64,000 bases of DNA from Eubacterium sulci ATCC 35585 (GCA_001189495.1 CP012068.1:62001-126000); one strand, 5' to 3'. Positions 8,381 to 17,803 are shown, counted from the first letter of the stretch. Notes: a model not told the origin generated them from the letters alone. Program-made: numbers and translations.

Positions 8381-9199
8381 CTAAACCGATATAACCCTGC
8401 TCGCTCTTATAAGCTCCTTTATTACCTCGTTTTCGCTTTCCCAAAGCCTTCTGGTTTCGTCGTAAAACTCTAGCTTGCCCTCGCTCAAAACCATGGTTTT
8501 TTCGGCCATCATGCCTATTGCGTTCAAATCGTGCGATATGAAGATAAGCGTCATGCCGTTCTTATCGACCATTTTCTTTAAAGTCTTCATAACCTCAAGC
8601 TGAACTGGAATATCTAGCGCTGATATTATCTCATCAGCAATCAGTACCTTAGGCTCTGTTAGCATCGCTCTGCAAATAGCCATTCTCTGTAGCTGTCCTC
8701 CCGATAGCTGCTCTGGATAGCGCTTCAGCAAATCAGGATCAAGCTCACACTGAAGGAGAAGCTTTTCAATTTTTTCTTTAACTGTTTCTTTGATAGGCTT
8801 CAACGAACATGACTTATCAGTCGACTCCTTTGCACTTTTCCTAAATTCCTTCTCATGCCTTAAAGCGACTTCATTAAGTGACTTTTCAAGAGTCTGCCTT
8901 GGATTAAAGGCTGCCTTTGAGTTTTGAAAAACCATCTGTATGGGAAACCTTGCTGTATCTCTTCTTCCTTTTTTGATTAAGGGCAGTGCTTCTTCTCTAA
9001 AAAGCACCTCTCCGCTATCAGCCTCCATGATTCCTACTAAAATCTTGGACAAGGTTGATTTTCCGCTTCCTGATGCACCTGCTATACCCAGTGTTTCACC
9101 CTCGTTTAGGCTAAAGCTAATATTGCCTAGAACCTTGTGCTGGTCAAAGCTCTTATCTATGTTTCTTGCTTCGATTATCTTCTTATCTTGCTTACTCAT
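8381..9199 (-). CDS. Peptide/nickel-type ABC importer ATPase (DppF/NikE-like)
   Basis: The 272-residue ATPase has Walker A GASGSGKST at about residues 44-52, the Q-loop MVFQNSKAAFNP, signature LSGGQLQRMAICRAM and Walker B VLIADEIISALD. The Walker B reads DE-I where most relatives have DEP. An insertion rich in charged residues (about 112-145) lies between the Q-loop and the signature. A longer frame starts at 9244, but the ATG at 9197-9199, overlapping the upstream stop by 8 bases, fits family length better. It is the last gene of the five-gene importer operon under the cobalamin riboswitch at 13487-13642. The cargo is inferred to be cobalt, a cobalt chelate or a corrinoid, not proven. Confidence 0.8.
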   Translation of the reverse strand: MSKQDKKIIEARNIDKSFDQHKVLGNISFSLNEGETLGIAGASGSGKSTLSKILVGIMEADSGEVLFREEALPLIKKGRRDTARFPIQMVFQNSKAAFNPRQTLEKSLNEVALRHEKEFRKSAKESTDKSCSLKPIKETVKEKIEKLLLQCELDPDLLKRYPEQLSGGQLQRMAICRAMLTEPKVLIADEIISALDIPVQLEVMKTLKKMVDKNGMTLIFISHDLNAIGMMAEKTMVLSEGKLEFYDETRRLWESENEVIKELIRASRVISV

Positions 9200-10058
9200 T
9201 GCCTTTATATTCTCCTCGCGATACGAGTTCCTTTGACGCCTCAAGCAGCCTTAAACCTTCATCGCTTTTAGGCGATGTAAAGAAGTTTTCAACGCTTTCA
9301 AGCTCTACAAGCTCACCCTTGCTCACTATAGCTATATTGTCGCACAGCTTCTTAATCATGCCAGGACTGTGGCTTACATAGATCATCGTTAGGTCATGAT
9401 TTTCAGCTAGTGTCTGCAAGATTTCCAAGGTGTTCAGCTGATTTATTACATCAAGGGCAGACGAAGGCTCATCAGCTATCAAAAGCTTAGGATTCTTCAC
9501 CATTGCCATTACAAAAACTGCTCTCTGCCTCATTCCCCCAGAAAACTCCGCAGGCAAAAGGTTGAGCTTTGATCTGTCACTTCCTAGACCAAGCTTTTCT
9601 AGCCATTCTATGGCAAGCTCCTCGCACTCACTACCTTTGATGCCCCTAGTAAACTCTATTTCCCTGCAAATTTGATCCAATACGCCAACGTAGGGGTTCA
9701 GTGCGTTTATTGAATCCTGCGGGATGTAGCTTATGTACTTCTTGAGAACCTCCCTGCGTTCGGCTTCGTTGAGCTTGTTTAGGTCGTATTCACCCAAGAC
9801 CTTGCACTCACCGACTATTTCCCAATTTTCTCTAGGAAGGCTTCCTAGGATTCCCTTTATCAAAAGGCTTTTGCCGCCTCCCGAACTTCCCGTAATACCA
9901 AGCCTATTGCCGCGGTATAGATCAAAGCTCACATTTGAGAGTTTGTAGTCCTTGCTCAGCTCTTCATCCTTTGCTGACCTTCCAAAGCCTTTGCTCTTCG
10001 ACTTATTTCTATGTATTATTCCAAAATTTTTCAGAGAAAGTATCTTTTCATCCATCAA
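9192..10058 (-). CDS. Peptide/nickel-type ABC importer ATPase (DppD/NikD-like)
   Basis: The 288-residue protein carries Walker A GSSGGGKSL (the usual serine/threonine after GK is present), Q-loop YIPQDSINALNP, signature FSGGMRQRAVFVMAM and Walker B KLLIADEPSSALD with the switch histidine in YVSHSPG. It lacks the cysteine-rich oligopeptide tail common in OppD. Start is GTG/ATG around 10055-10058. It overlaps the next ATPase gene by 8 bases and is separated from the permease gene by 60 bases. Together with its partner it would energise the two permeases encoded upstream. Confidence 0.85.
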   Translation of the reverse strand: MMDEKILSLKNFGIIHRNKSKSKGFGRSAKDEELSKDYKLSNVSFDLYRGNRLGITGSSGGGKSLLIKGILGSLPRENWEIVGECKVLGEYDLNKLNEAERREVLKKYISYIPQDSINALNPYVGVLDQICREIEFTRGIKGSECEELAIEWLEKLGLGSDRSKLNLLPAEFSGGMRQRAVFVMAMVKNPKLLIADEPSSALDVINQLNTLEILQTLAENHDLTMIYVSHSPGMIKKLCDNIAIVSKGELVELESVENFFTSPKSDEGLRLLEASKELVSRGEYKGNE

Positions 10059-10118
10059 AACTTAATCATCCTTTTCTAGTCACCTAGCTTTGTCCCAAAA
10101 TCGCTATTATCCTTGTTA

Positions 10119-10898
10119 TTAGCTATATTTTTTGTCCTTCCAATCATCGAACATGTAATACATAAACAGAGATAATGACAAAATTCCTAAAGTCGGCCAA
10201 AGTATCAAAATAGGCTTTTCAACTATATAAAATCTGTACTGATAAAGCATGCTGCCCCAGTCTGGAGTCGTTATATCAGAGCCAAGACCGATAAAGGTCA
10301 GTGACGCATATGCGAGTATTATATTTCCGCCCTGGCTTGCTAGAACTGCCATTATAGGCGGCAAGTTATTCCTCAAAATATGACTAAACAGTATTTTATG
10401 CGTTGGCGTTCCTAAAAGCTTTTCAGCAATTATAAACTCCTCGTCAAGCATCTTTCTCGTCAGGTTCTCGCTTTGATAGGCGAAAGTTCCAATTCCGTAA
10501 ATTCCTAGCGCCATACCTACGGCAAATGGCGAATTTCCAACCGTCATTATCACAATGAGTGCAACGATCAAAGAAGGAACTACCATGGATATATCGGCAA
10601 AAATTCTAACCAAAATCCTTATATTCCCACCAAAGTAACCGCTAATGGTGCCTATTGTGCATCCGACTACAACAGAGGTAAGACAGGCTGAAATGAGCAC
10701 CGTTATCGTTCTATTAAAGCCAACGACCATGAGAGCAAAAATGTCTCTACCAAGATCGTCAGTTCCGAGGAGATGAGCACTGCTCATAGGCAGAAATTTG
10801 TGGTCAATGTTTACCATCTTAGGGTTTTGTGTTGGAAGTAGCGAGCAGATGATTACTAATGCCATCAAGATGCTTCCACCAATTATGAACTTTTTCAT
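10119..10898 (-). CDS. Peptide/nickel-type ABC importer permease (DppC/NikC-like)
   Basis: The 259-residue protein has an N-terminal membrane helix, the periplasm-facing HLLGTDDLGRDIFALMVVG motif typical of DppC/NikC proteins, four further helices and the EAA-type loop EFIIAEKLLGTPTHKILFSHI at about residues 156-176 that contacts the ATPase. Its start overlaps the dppB-like stop as ATGA. It would form the translocation pore with the neighbouring permease. Confidence 0.88.
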   Translation of the reverse strand: MKKFIIGGSILMALVIICSLLPTQNPKMVNIDHKFLPMSSAHLLGTDDLGRDIFALMVVGFNRTITVLISACLTSVVVGCTIGTISGYFGGNIRILVRIFADISMVVPSLIVALIVIMTVGNSPFAVGMALGIYGIGTFAYQSENLTRKMLDEEFIIAEKLLGTPTHKILFSHILRNNLPPIMAVLASQGGNIILAYASLTFIGLGSDITTPDWGSMLYQYRFYIVEKPILILWPTLGILSLSLFMYYMFDDWKDKKYS

Positions 10899-11821
10899 GA
10901 TGACACCTCCCTCTTAAGAATCCTACCCATGATAAACTCAAAAACTATGTTAACTAGGAACATCCAAATGACCAAAATCATTATATAGCTTTGAACCATG
11001 GGGTAGTCTCTTCTCGATATGCTATCTATCAAAAAGGTGCTGAGTCCCGGAAGCGCCATTGCAAATTCAACTACTGTTGCTCCACCTAGTACCGATGAGA
11101 ATTTTGATATAGCTATTGAAAAAAGTCCATATAGCGCTGGCCTGCTTCCATATTTAAGCAAGGCCTTCTTGCTATCGTAACCCCTTATTGTGTAGTACTG
11201 CATGAACATGCTTTCAGCCGTCTCCTTAAAATGCACCCTCACCGCTCTTGACATAGGTCCAATCATTGGAAAGGCAACAAAAATAATAGCGACAATAATG
11301 CCTGCAGGCGTTACATTTGTGAAGAACTTCATTATTTGAAGCTTTACGCCAAGGAAATATATTGTAATCAAAATCAGAAGGAACACTGGCACCGTCTGAC
11401 TCATCAAAGTAAGAGCCCTAGAAATATAATTATATTTTCCCTTATCATCTAGTGATGCCTTATATCCTATCCAAAAGCTCAAAAGCATAGCGAGAAGTAT
11501 TCCGCCCATTCCAAGGCCAAAGGAAAGAGGAAGTCTTGAAATTATCTCAGACTTAAGCGAGCTTTGAGTCAAATATGACTTTCCCCATTCTCCTGACAAA
11601 AAGTCCTTCATCCAGCTAAAATACTGCTGAACTAGGGGCTCATCAAAATGATATTGCTTCTCTATAACTTTGATGTTCTCCGCTGTCCTCGGAAGTCCAA
11701 GCCGAGTCAAGGTTATGTCCACTGGAGAACCTGGAGTTATTCGCACAATGGCAAATGCTACAATGCTAGTTGCGAAAAACACAAGTATCCACTTTAAAAT
11801 TAACTTTACATATTTATTCAT
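10895..11821 (-). CDS. Peptide/nickel-type ABC importer permease (DppB/NikB-like)
   Basis: The 308-residue protein shows the DppB/NikB N-terminal helix followed by the family motif RITPGSPVDITLTRLGLPRT, the region QYFSWMKDFLSGEWGKSY, and six membrane helices. The cytoplasmic loop with FMQYYTIRGYDSKKALLKYG at about residues 205-224 is the ATPase-coupling loop. It is the second gene of the operon, after the binding protein, with a stable hairpin between them. Confidence 0.88.
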   Translation of the reverse strand: MNKYVKLILKWILVFFATSIVAFAIVRITPGSPVDITLTRLGLPRTAENIKVIEKQYHFDEPLVQQYFSWMKDFLSGEWGKSYLTQSSLKSEIISRLPLSFGLGMGGILLAMLLSFWIGYKASLDDKGKYNYISRALTLMSQTVPVFLLILITIYFLGVKLQIMKFFTNVTPAGIIVAIIFVAFPMIGPMSRAVRVHFKETAESMFMQYYTIRGYDSKKALLKYGSRPALYGLFSIAISKFSSVLGGATVVEFAMALPGLSTFLIDSISRRDYPMVQSYIMILVIWMFLVNIVFEFIMGRILKREVSS

Positions 11822-11844
11822 ATGTTTTATGTCACCCTTTAAAT

Positions 11845-11876
11845 AAGGGGATGTAACACAAAATGCACACCCCCTT
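11845..11876 (-). promoter_or_regulatory. Intercistronic hairpin between binding-protein and permease genes
   Basis: AAGGGG and CCCCTT arms, extended by partial pairing, form a stem-loop in the 61-bp gap. Such hairpins commonly protect the upstream message or partly terminate it so that the binding protein is made in excess over the membrane parts; that role is inferred. Confidence 0.5.
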
Positions 11877-11882
11877 GTTTTA

Positions 11883-13373
11883 CTATTTAACCTTTAGAGT
11901 TGAGTTTACAATGTAGTAATCTCCATTCCAAAGCTTATAATCCTTTAGCTTGTCAGATACAGCTGCGTGCCACTTAGGATCCATTGTCATCAAAACCGGT
12001 CTGTCCTTTAGAATTTGCTCCTGTGCTTCTATTGCAAGCTTATCAATGTTCTCAGGATTTGTTTCACTACCCATCTTGTCAAGAATCTCATCTGTTGTAG
12101 CTGAGCTATATGACATGAAGTTGTTAGGTCCACCTGTTCTGAAGAACTGGTTCAAGAAGTATACTGGGCTTCCTGCTGGGGATGGATGCTGTGCATATAC
12201 CAAGATATCAAAGTTCCTAGCCTTTGTAACCTTTGATATATCGTCTACAACCTCTACAGTTACCTTGATTCCAAGCTTTTCTAGCTCTGAAGCTATTGTC
12301 TGGCTAACCTTTGGAAGATCTGGCTTTGAGCTATATGTCTTAATTGAAAGTGCAAGCTCCTTGCCGTCCTTTGTTCTGTACTTTGCGCCGTCTTCAAGCT
12401 TCCATCCAGAGTTGTCTAAAAGAGCCTTTGCTTCGTTTACGTTATATGTAGGTGCTGTCTTTGCATCAAAGCTGTTATATCCTGCAAATAGTCCTGTTGG
12501 AATTGTTCCGCCATCTAGAGTCTTCTTGATAGCCTCTCTATCAATACCCTTATCGATAGCTTCTCTTACAGCCGGATCTTTAAGAATATCATTTTCTAGA
12601 TTTAGGAATGTATAGTACTGATATGCAGCATCAAAGTCTATTACATTCTTCTTTTTGTCCTTTAGCTCCTTTGCGATTTCGCCTGTCAAACCGAAGGCTA
12701 GGTCAACCTCTCCTGACTCGTAAGCTAGCTTAAGAGAATTGACATCCTTGAAAGCCTTGATCTTTACAGTTGCAGGTCTCTCGCTTGCATCTGGATAGTT
12801 TTCGTTAGGCTCTAGAGTAACTTCACTCTGTGCCTTTAGCTCTTTAATCTTGAATGGGCCTGTAAATACATACTTATCGACAACCTTCTTATATACAACA
12901 TTAGTCCACTCACCTAGAATTGACTTTAGGTCAGTTGTTGCTCTTTCTGTCTTCGCAGTCAAAGTGTAATCCCCTGTTGCCTCAAACTTGATTACGCCAG
13001 CTGAAGCATTTGAAAGTTTATTCTTTTCCTGAATCTCATTTAGACAATCAGCTAGCGCCTTAGCATCAACCTTGCTTCCATCGGCAAATTTTGCGTCCTT
13101 TTTCATTGTGATTACCCACTCTGTGTCGCTCTTTGCCTCTAGCTTGTCCACGAATCTTGACTCCATGCTTCCGTCTTCCTTCTGCATGAATACGTACTCA
13201 GAAATTCCGTGGCTTGTGATCGACCATGCATTTCCGCCATCAAGTGGATTATCATCTGTAATTACCCATGTCTGACCGACAGTTATAGCATTGTCGCTAG
13301 CTCCCTGTCCGCATGCAGTTACAATGAAAACCATTGCAAACATCATGAAAACAGCCAAAAACCTTTTCTTCAT
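11883..13373 (-). CDS. Family 5 solute-binding lipoprotein under cobalamin control
   Basis: The 496-residue protein has a lipoprotein signal ending in IVTACGQG, with the lipobox cysteine at about residue 21, and the SBP_bac_5 fold: GQTWVITDDNPLDGGNAWS at the first strand, the KFADGSKVDAKALADCLN region, VREAIDKGIDREAIKKTL and the C-terminal NFMSYSSATTDEILDKMG. Family members bind peptides, nickel, cobalt or metal chelates. It is the first gene of a five-gene importer operon whose leader holds a cobalamin riboswitch, so expression should fall when adenosylcobalamin is abundant. This argues for cobalt, a cobaltophore complex or a corrinoid as cargo, rather than ordinary peptides. Confidence 0.85.
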   Translation of the reverse strand: MKKRFLAVFMMFAMVFIVTACGQGASDNAITVGQTWVITDDNPLDGGNAWSITSHGISEYVFMQKEDGSMESRFVDKLEAKSDTEWVITMKKDAKFADGSKVDAKALADCLNEIQEKNKLSNASAGVIKFEATGDYTLTAKTERATTDLKSILGEWTNVVYKKVVDKYVFTGPFKIKELKAQSEVTLEPNENYPDASERPATVKIKAFKDVNSLKLAYESGEVDLAFGLTGEIAKELKDKKKNVIDFDAAYQYYTFLNLENDILKDPAVREAIDKGIDREAIKKTLDGGTIPTGLFAGYNSFDAKTAPTYNVNEAKALLDNSGWKLEDGAKYRTKDGKELALSIKTYSSKPDLPKVSQTIASELEKLGIKVTVEVVDDISKVTKARNFDILVYAQHPSPAGSPVYFLNQFFRTGGPNNFMSYSSATTDEILDKMGSETNPENIDKLAIEAQEQILKDRPVLMTMDPKWHAAVSDKLKDYKLWNGDYYIVNSTLKVK

Positions 13374-13420
13374 AAATTCCTCTCTTTCCTAGCACGCGAT
13401 AGCGTGTCCATTTGCCGAAT

Positions 13421-13445
13421 AAAAAAACCCGCTCAAAGGCAGGCG
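13421..13445 (-). terminator. Riboswitch expression-platform terminator
   Basis: In the RNA, CCUGC and GCGGG (one GU pair) form a stem followed by seven U. Overlapping GGCAG...CUGCC upstream (about 13437-13456) can form an alternative hairpin that would consume the terminator's 5' arm, giving a classic on/off choice. Confidence 0.7.
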
Positions 13446-13486
13446 AATACTGCCCTTCCTTTATCCTCGTAAAATCCGGCGATATC

Positions 13487-13642
13487 GCAACGAAGCAGGT
13501 CTTCTGACTTAGGCATCTACACCCTTTACCTTCCCAGATTTATATCCAGTGGATTACAAAGAGCTAAACCATCACAGCGACGGGATCGCGTAAGAATTAC
13601 ACTTACTTCCCTTTTAATCATAGTAATATGAACTCGCGTTGC
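13487..13642 (-). promoter_or_regulatory. Cobalamin riboswitch aptamer (importer operon 8381-13373)
   Basis: Reading the minus strand, the element has closing arms GCAACG/CGTTGC, then AAAAGGGAAGTAAGTG, the B12-box core segments GATCCCGTCGCTGTGA, CTGGGAAGG, and GATGCCTAAGTCAGAAGACC. These are the conserved blocks of the adenosylcobalamin riboswitch in the right order and spacing. It sits 114 bases upstream of the binding-protein gene with a terminator in between. Confidence 0.95.
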
Positions 13643-13681
13643 TTGAATTATTCTTTTTTACAAACTTGGTTTGTTATCTGT

Positions 13682-13710
13682 ATTATATACAAAGGCGAAA
13701 GTTTAATCAA
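13682..13710 (-). promoter_or_regulatory. Promoter of the first riboswitch operon
   Basis: TTGATT (13705-13710) and TATAAT (13682-13687) are spaced by 17 bases on the minus strand. An inverted repeat ACAAAC-TTG-GTTTGT at 13660-13674 lies at the predicted transcription start and could be an operator. The DNA from 13711 to 13858 shows no gene. Confidence 0.7.
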
Positions 13711-13858
13711 TATATTTCATTATCTGTGTGAGGTGCTTGGGTATTAGGTTTGTCGATATTCAGCTTTTTGCATAAATATATCGAGATTTTCAATATATTA
13801 TTTAGCAAATTCAGTGTTTATGATATAATCGCATTAATAGTTTACAAAATATTTTGTA

Positions 13859-13975
13859 ATGTGTAGGAATCAAGATGTTCATGTAGAGATATTAACCAAA
13901 ATTTATCTAGCTCTCCAATGTGATTTTGATGAAATCATGGAAATAATCCCAAAAAATAACGGAAAGGTGCGATAG
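13859..13975 (+). pseudogene. C-terminal remnant of a Cro/C1-type HTH regulator
   Basis: A 38-codon frame from the ATG at 13859 to the TAG at 13973-13975 encodes MCRNQDVHVEILTKIYLALQ and continues CDFDEIMEII. This matches the last two helices of small XRE regulators that usually run ...VTTDVLLKICEALDCDIGDIMEI. The recognition helix and N-terminus are missing, with an in-frame stop six codons upstream of the ATG. It ends 4 bases before hsdR and supplies its upstream ribosome-site region (GGAAAGG), so it may be a decayed controller of the restriction cassette, or still matter as a translated leader. Confidence 0.6.
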
Positions 13976-13979
13976 TAAA

Positions 13980-16322
13980 ATGGATCTTATATTTAAGAAA
14001 AAAGAAATGACAGAAGAAGACATCAAATTCCATTATATTAGTCCTGCTATTGTCTCTAAATGGGATAAGAATAAAATCACTATGGAGACAAAAATCACAG
14101 ATGGTAAAATTAACCTTCGTGGAAATTTGATTTCTAGAGAAAGGCCTAAAAAGGCAGATTATATATTATATTTGAATTCAAATAAACCTATAGCTGTTGT
14201 GGAAGCAAAAGATAATAAACATAGTGTTTCTCATGGGTTACAACAAGCGATGACCTACGCAAAAATGCTCGATGTTCCTTTTGCCTATAGCTCCAATGGA
14301 GACGGCTTTTTTGAGCATGATTTTTTAACAGGTAAAGAACGAGAATTTTCTATGGATGAATTTCCATCAGAAAAAGAACTAATAGAAAGATTTAGGACAG
14401 AGTTCAATCAAGGCGAAGGATTAAGTTCACTAGAAGAAAAAATCATTGAACAGCCATATTTTTCAAGTCAAAACTCTTACCCTCCTAGATACTATCAAAG
14501 AGTTGCAGTAAACAGAACGGTTGAAGAAATTGCTAAAGGAAAAGATAGACTTCTTCTTGTTATGGCAACAGGTACAGGAAAGACTTATACCGCTTTCCAA
14601 ATTGTTTATAGACTTTTACAAAGTGGGCTTAAAAGAAAGATTCTTTATTTAGCCGATAGAAATATCTTGGTTGATCAGTCCATTCAACAGGATTTCGCAC
14701 CACTTGAAAAAGTTATCCATAAAATCAATGTAGCAAAAGATGACCCAAGTACTATAACTTCACATCAAGTATATTTTTCGCTTTATCAACAACTTGTTGG
14801 AGATGATGATGCGGAACATTTTTCAAAACTTTTTAAACCGGACTTTTTTGACCTTATCATTGTAGACGAGTGTCATAGAGGTTCTGCAAAAGAAGAATCT
14901 AGATGGAGAAAAATTCTAGAATACTTTTCTTCTGCAACCCAAATCGGTATGACAGCAACACCAAAAGAAACAAAATATGTATCAAACATCAATTATTTTG
15001 GTGACCCAATCTATACTTATTCTCTAAAAGAAGGAATTGAAGATGGCTTTTTAGCTCCATTTAAAGTTATTAATATTACCACTGATATTGGGGATGGTTG
15101 GCGTCCTATTAAGGGGCAAAAAGACAAATTCGGCAACCCTATCGAAGATAGACTTTATAACAATACAGACTATGACTACAATATCATAATAGAGGACAGA
15201 ACCCATCAGGTAGCTAGTGAAATCACAAAATATTTGAAAGCAACTGACCGTATGGCAAAAACCATTGTCTTTTGTCCAACAGAAGAAGCAGCAGAAAGAA
15301 TGCGAATAGCTTTAGTCAATCTCAATTCAGATATGGTTAAAGAACATCCTGATTATTGTGTTCGCATAACAGGAAGTGATGATTACGGAAAGAGCAAGCT
15401 CGACTATTTCATTTCCGTATCTGCAAAATACCCTGTTATAGCCACAACATCCAAGCTTCTATCCACAGGCGCTGACTGCAAGATGACAAAGCTAATTGTC
15501 CTTGATGAGATGATAGGCTCAATGACTGAGTTCAAACAAATTATAGGTCGTGGTACAAGACTACGTGAAAAAGAAGGTAAGACACATTTTGTTGTTATGG
15601 ACTTTAGAAATGTTTCAAGGCTTTTCACTGATCCAGATTGGGATGGACCTATTGAAATAGACAGTAATTTTAATTCCGATAAAAAAACAATTTCTCCTAA
15701 ACCAGGTAGCGGTGAAGATGACACCCCACCACTTGATCCTGCTATTAAACCTGTTATAGATAAAAACGGATGTAGGGTTGAAATTATCCATAAAACTGTA
15801 TCCGTCTACGACACAAATGGTAAACTTTTGAGGCAGGAAAGTATTGTGGACTATACAAAAGAAAATATCAAAGGCGAGTTTGCCTCTCTAGATGCCTTTA
15901 TTCGTGAATGGAGAAATGATCCTAAAAAAGATAAAATACGAAAACTTCTTCTAGAACATGGCATTGATATAGAAAAACTCAAAGCAGAACAAAATATGGC
16001 AGAGGTTGATGACTTTGACTTCATTTGTCATATTGCTTTTAACCAAAAACCTCTTACTAGAAAAGAGCGGGCAGAAAATGTCAAAGAACAAGATTTCTTT
16101 AGTAAATATAACGGAGTTGCCAAAGAAGTTTTAGAGGCATTGCTTGATAAGTATATGAACCAAGGAATCACAGAAATTACAAGCACAGAAGTACTAAGAC
16201 TAGATCCTTTTATGAAACTGGGAAAACCATCTAAAATCGCAAGTTATTTTGGTGGAAAAGAAGGATATATTAACGCTGTGGCTGAACTACAAGATGCAAT
16301 CTATAACTATGGAAGGGTATAA
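13980..16322 (+). CDS. hsdR: Type I restriction enzyme, motor/nuclease subunit HsdR
   Basis: HsdR translocates DNA by ATP hydrolysis and cuts it when the complex meets unmethylated sites. The 780-residue protein has an N-terminal PD-(D/E)xK nuclease with D60 and E75-A-K77 (VVEAKD), then superfamily 2 helicase motifs: ATGTGKT at 196-202, DECH at 296-299, GMTATPK, STGADCKM and QIIGRGTR. The C-terminal part would contact HsdM. It is shorter than the ~1000-residue EcoKI type, as in several other families. It is followed after 2 bases by hsdM. Codon use is AT-rich and lysine AAA-heavy compared with flanking genes, suggesting acquisition. Confidence 0.93.
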   Translation: MDLIFKKKEMTEEDIKFHYISPAIVSKWDKNKITMETKITDGKINLRGNLISRERPKKADYILYLNSNKPIAVVEAKDNKHSVSHGLQQAMTYAKMLDVPFAYSSNGDGFFEHDFLTGKEREFSMDEFPSEKELIERFRTEFNQGEGLSSLEEKIIEQPYFSSQNSYPPRYYQRVAVNRTVEEIAKGKDRLLLVMATGTGKTYTAFQIVYRLLQSGLKRKILYLADRNILVDQSIQQDFAPLEKVIHKINVAKDDPSTITSHQVYFSLYQQLVGDDDAEHFSKLFKPDFFDLIIVDECHRGSAKEESRWRKILEYFSSATQIGMTATPKETKYVSNINYFGDPIYTYSLKEGIEDGFLAPFKVINITTDIGDGWRPIKGQKDKFGNPIEDRLYNNTDYDYNIIIEDRTHQVASEITKYLKATDRMAKTIVFCPTEEAAERMRIALVNLNSDMVKEHPDYCVRITGSDDYGKSKLDYFISVSAKYPVIATTSKLLSTGADCKMTKLIVLDEMIGSMTEFKQIIGRGTRLREKEGKTHFVVMDFRNVSRLFTDPDWDGPIEIDSNFNSDKKTISPKPGSGEDDTPPLDPAIKPVIDKNGCRVEIIHKTVSVYDTNGKLLRQESIVDYTKENIKGEFASLDAFIREWRNDPKKDKIRKLLLEHGIDIEKLKAEQNMAEVDDFDFICHIAFNQKPLTRKERAENVKEQDFFSKYNGVAKEVLEALLDKYMNQGITEITSTEVLRLDPFMKLGKPSKIASYFGGKEGYINAVAELQDAIYNYGRV

Positions 16323-16324
16323 CA

Positions 16325-17803
16325 ATGAGTAATCTATCAGGATTTGTAAAAAGATTAAGGGATATCATGCGAAACGATGCTGGTATCAATGGTGACGCAC
16401 AAAGAATTGAACAAATCACATGGATGCTTTTTCTAAAAGTCTATGACGCAAAGGAAAGCGACTGGGAAATGAATGAAGATGACTATACATCTATCATTCC
16501 TGATGAATGCAGATGGACTAACTGGGCGTACGATGATAAGAGTGGTGTCGCTCTAACAGGTGACGACTTGCTTAACTTCGTGAACAACACCCTTTTCCCT
16601 ACACTAAAAAGTTTGCCTGTAACTCGTGAGACACCGATTAAGAAAGCCATTGTTCAAACTACCTTCCAAGATGCCAACAACTACATGAAAGACGGTGTCC
16701 TTCTAAGACAAGTACTAAATATTATTGATGATATTGACTTTGGTGACTACAACGAAAGCCATGCGTTTGGAGAAATCTATGAAACTATTCTAAAAGAATT
16801 ACAAAGTGCAGGTTCAAGTGGCGAGTTTTATACTCCTCGTGCTGTAACCGATTTTATGGCAAAAATGATAAAGCCAAACATTGGTGAAACTATGGCAGAT
16901 TTAGCTTGTGGAACAGGTGGCTTTATTACAAGTTGGCTAAAAGAACTTCATAAAAAAGTAGAGACAGTCGCTGATGAAGAAGCTTATTCTTCATCCATCT
17001 ATGGTATTGAGAAAAAGCAATTTCCGTATATGCTAGCCATCACCAATATGCTACTACATGATTTAGATGTACCACAAATCTTTCATGACAATACATTACT
17101 TAGAGATGTACTAGACTATACAGATGATGACAAGTTTGATGTTATCCTTATGAATCCTCCTTATGGTGGGGCAGAAAAGTCAGATGTCAAAAGTCATTTT
17201 CCTGCTGATTTAGCAAGTTCTGAAACAGCAGATCTTTTCATGTCCGTTATTATGTATCGTCTAAAAGAAAATGGACGAGCAGCTGTCATTTTGCCAGACG
17301 GATTTTTATTTGGTACCGATAATGCCAAGATTAATATCAAAAAGAAACTTCTTAAAGAATTTAATCTACATACCATTATCCGAATGCCATCAAGTGTATT
17401 TAGTCCATATACTCCGATTACCACAAACATTCTTTTCTTTGATAATACGGGAGAAACGAAGGAAACCTGGGTTTATAGACTAGATATGCCAGAAGGATAC
17501 AAGAACTTCTCTAAAACTAAGCCAATGAAGTTAGATCATTTTGAGCCTGTTATCACTTGGTGGGAAAACAGAGAAGAAATAATAGAAAATAGTTTTGACA
17601 AAGCTAAGAAATATTCAAGAGAAGAGCTAGAGGAGAAGTACAATTATAATCTCGATCTATGTGGCTACCCGCATGAAGAAGAAATTATTCTTCCTCCTCA
17701 TGATTTAATTCAGCAGTACCAAGAGGAACGAGCAAGTCTAAATGCTGAGATAGATAGAGTTCTAAAAGAAATAGAAAATCTACTTGGAGGTAAAATAGAA
17801 TGA
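16325..17803 (+). CDS. hsdM: Type I DNA methyltransferase subunit HsdM
   Basis: The 492-residue protein is an N6-adenine methyltransferase: an N-terminal helical HsdM_N domain, SAM motif DLACGTGGF at 192-200, and the catalytic NPPY at 277-280, followed by the usual NTNILFFD strand. It pairs with HsdS to methylate, and with HsdR to restrict. The start has GAAGGG upstream, inside the end of hsdR. Its last codons overlap hsdS as ATGA. All key residues look intact, so the enzyme is probably active. Confidence 0.94.
   Translation: MSNLSGFVKRLRDIMRNDAGINGDAQRIEQITWMLFLKVYDAKESDWEMNEDDYTSIIPDECRWTNWAYDDKSGVALTGDDLLNFVNNTLFPTLKSLPVTRETPIKKAIVQTTFQDANNYMKDGVLLRQVLNIIDDIDFGDYNESHAFGEIYETILKELQSAGSSGEFYTPRAVTDFMAKMIKPNIGETMADLACGTGGFITSWLKELHKKVETVADEEAYSSSIYGIEKKQFPYMLAITNMLLHDLDVPQIFHDNTLLRDVLDYTDDDKFDVILMNPPYGGAEKSDVKSHFPADLASSETADLFMSVIMYRLKENGRAAVILPDGFLFGTDNAKINIKKKLLKEFNLHTIIRMPSSVFSPYTPITTNILFFDNTGETKETWVYRLDMPEGYKNFSKTKPMKLDHFEPVITWWENREEIIENSFDKAKKYSREELEEKYNYNLDLCGYPHEEEIILPPHDLIQQYQEERASLNAEIDRVLKEIENLLGGKIE

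Noticed and set aside
11950-12615. 221-codon plus-strand frame opposite the first binding-protein gene
   Set aside because: Serine-rich shadow of a well-supported gene on the other strand, without a ribosome site.
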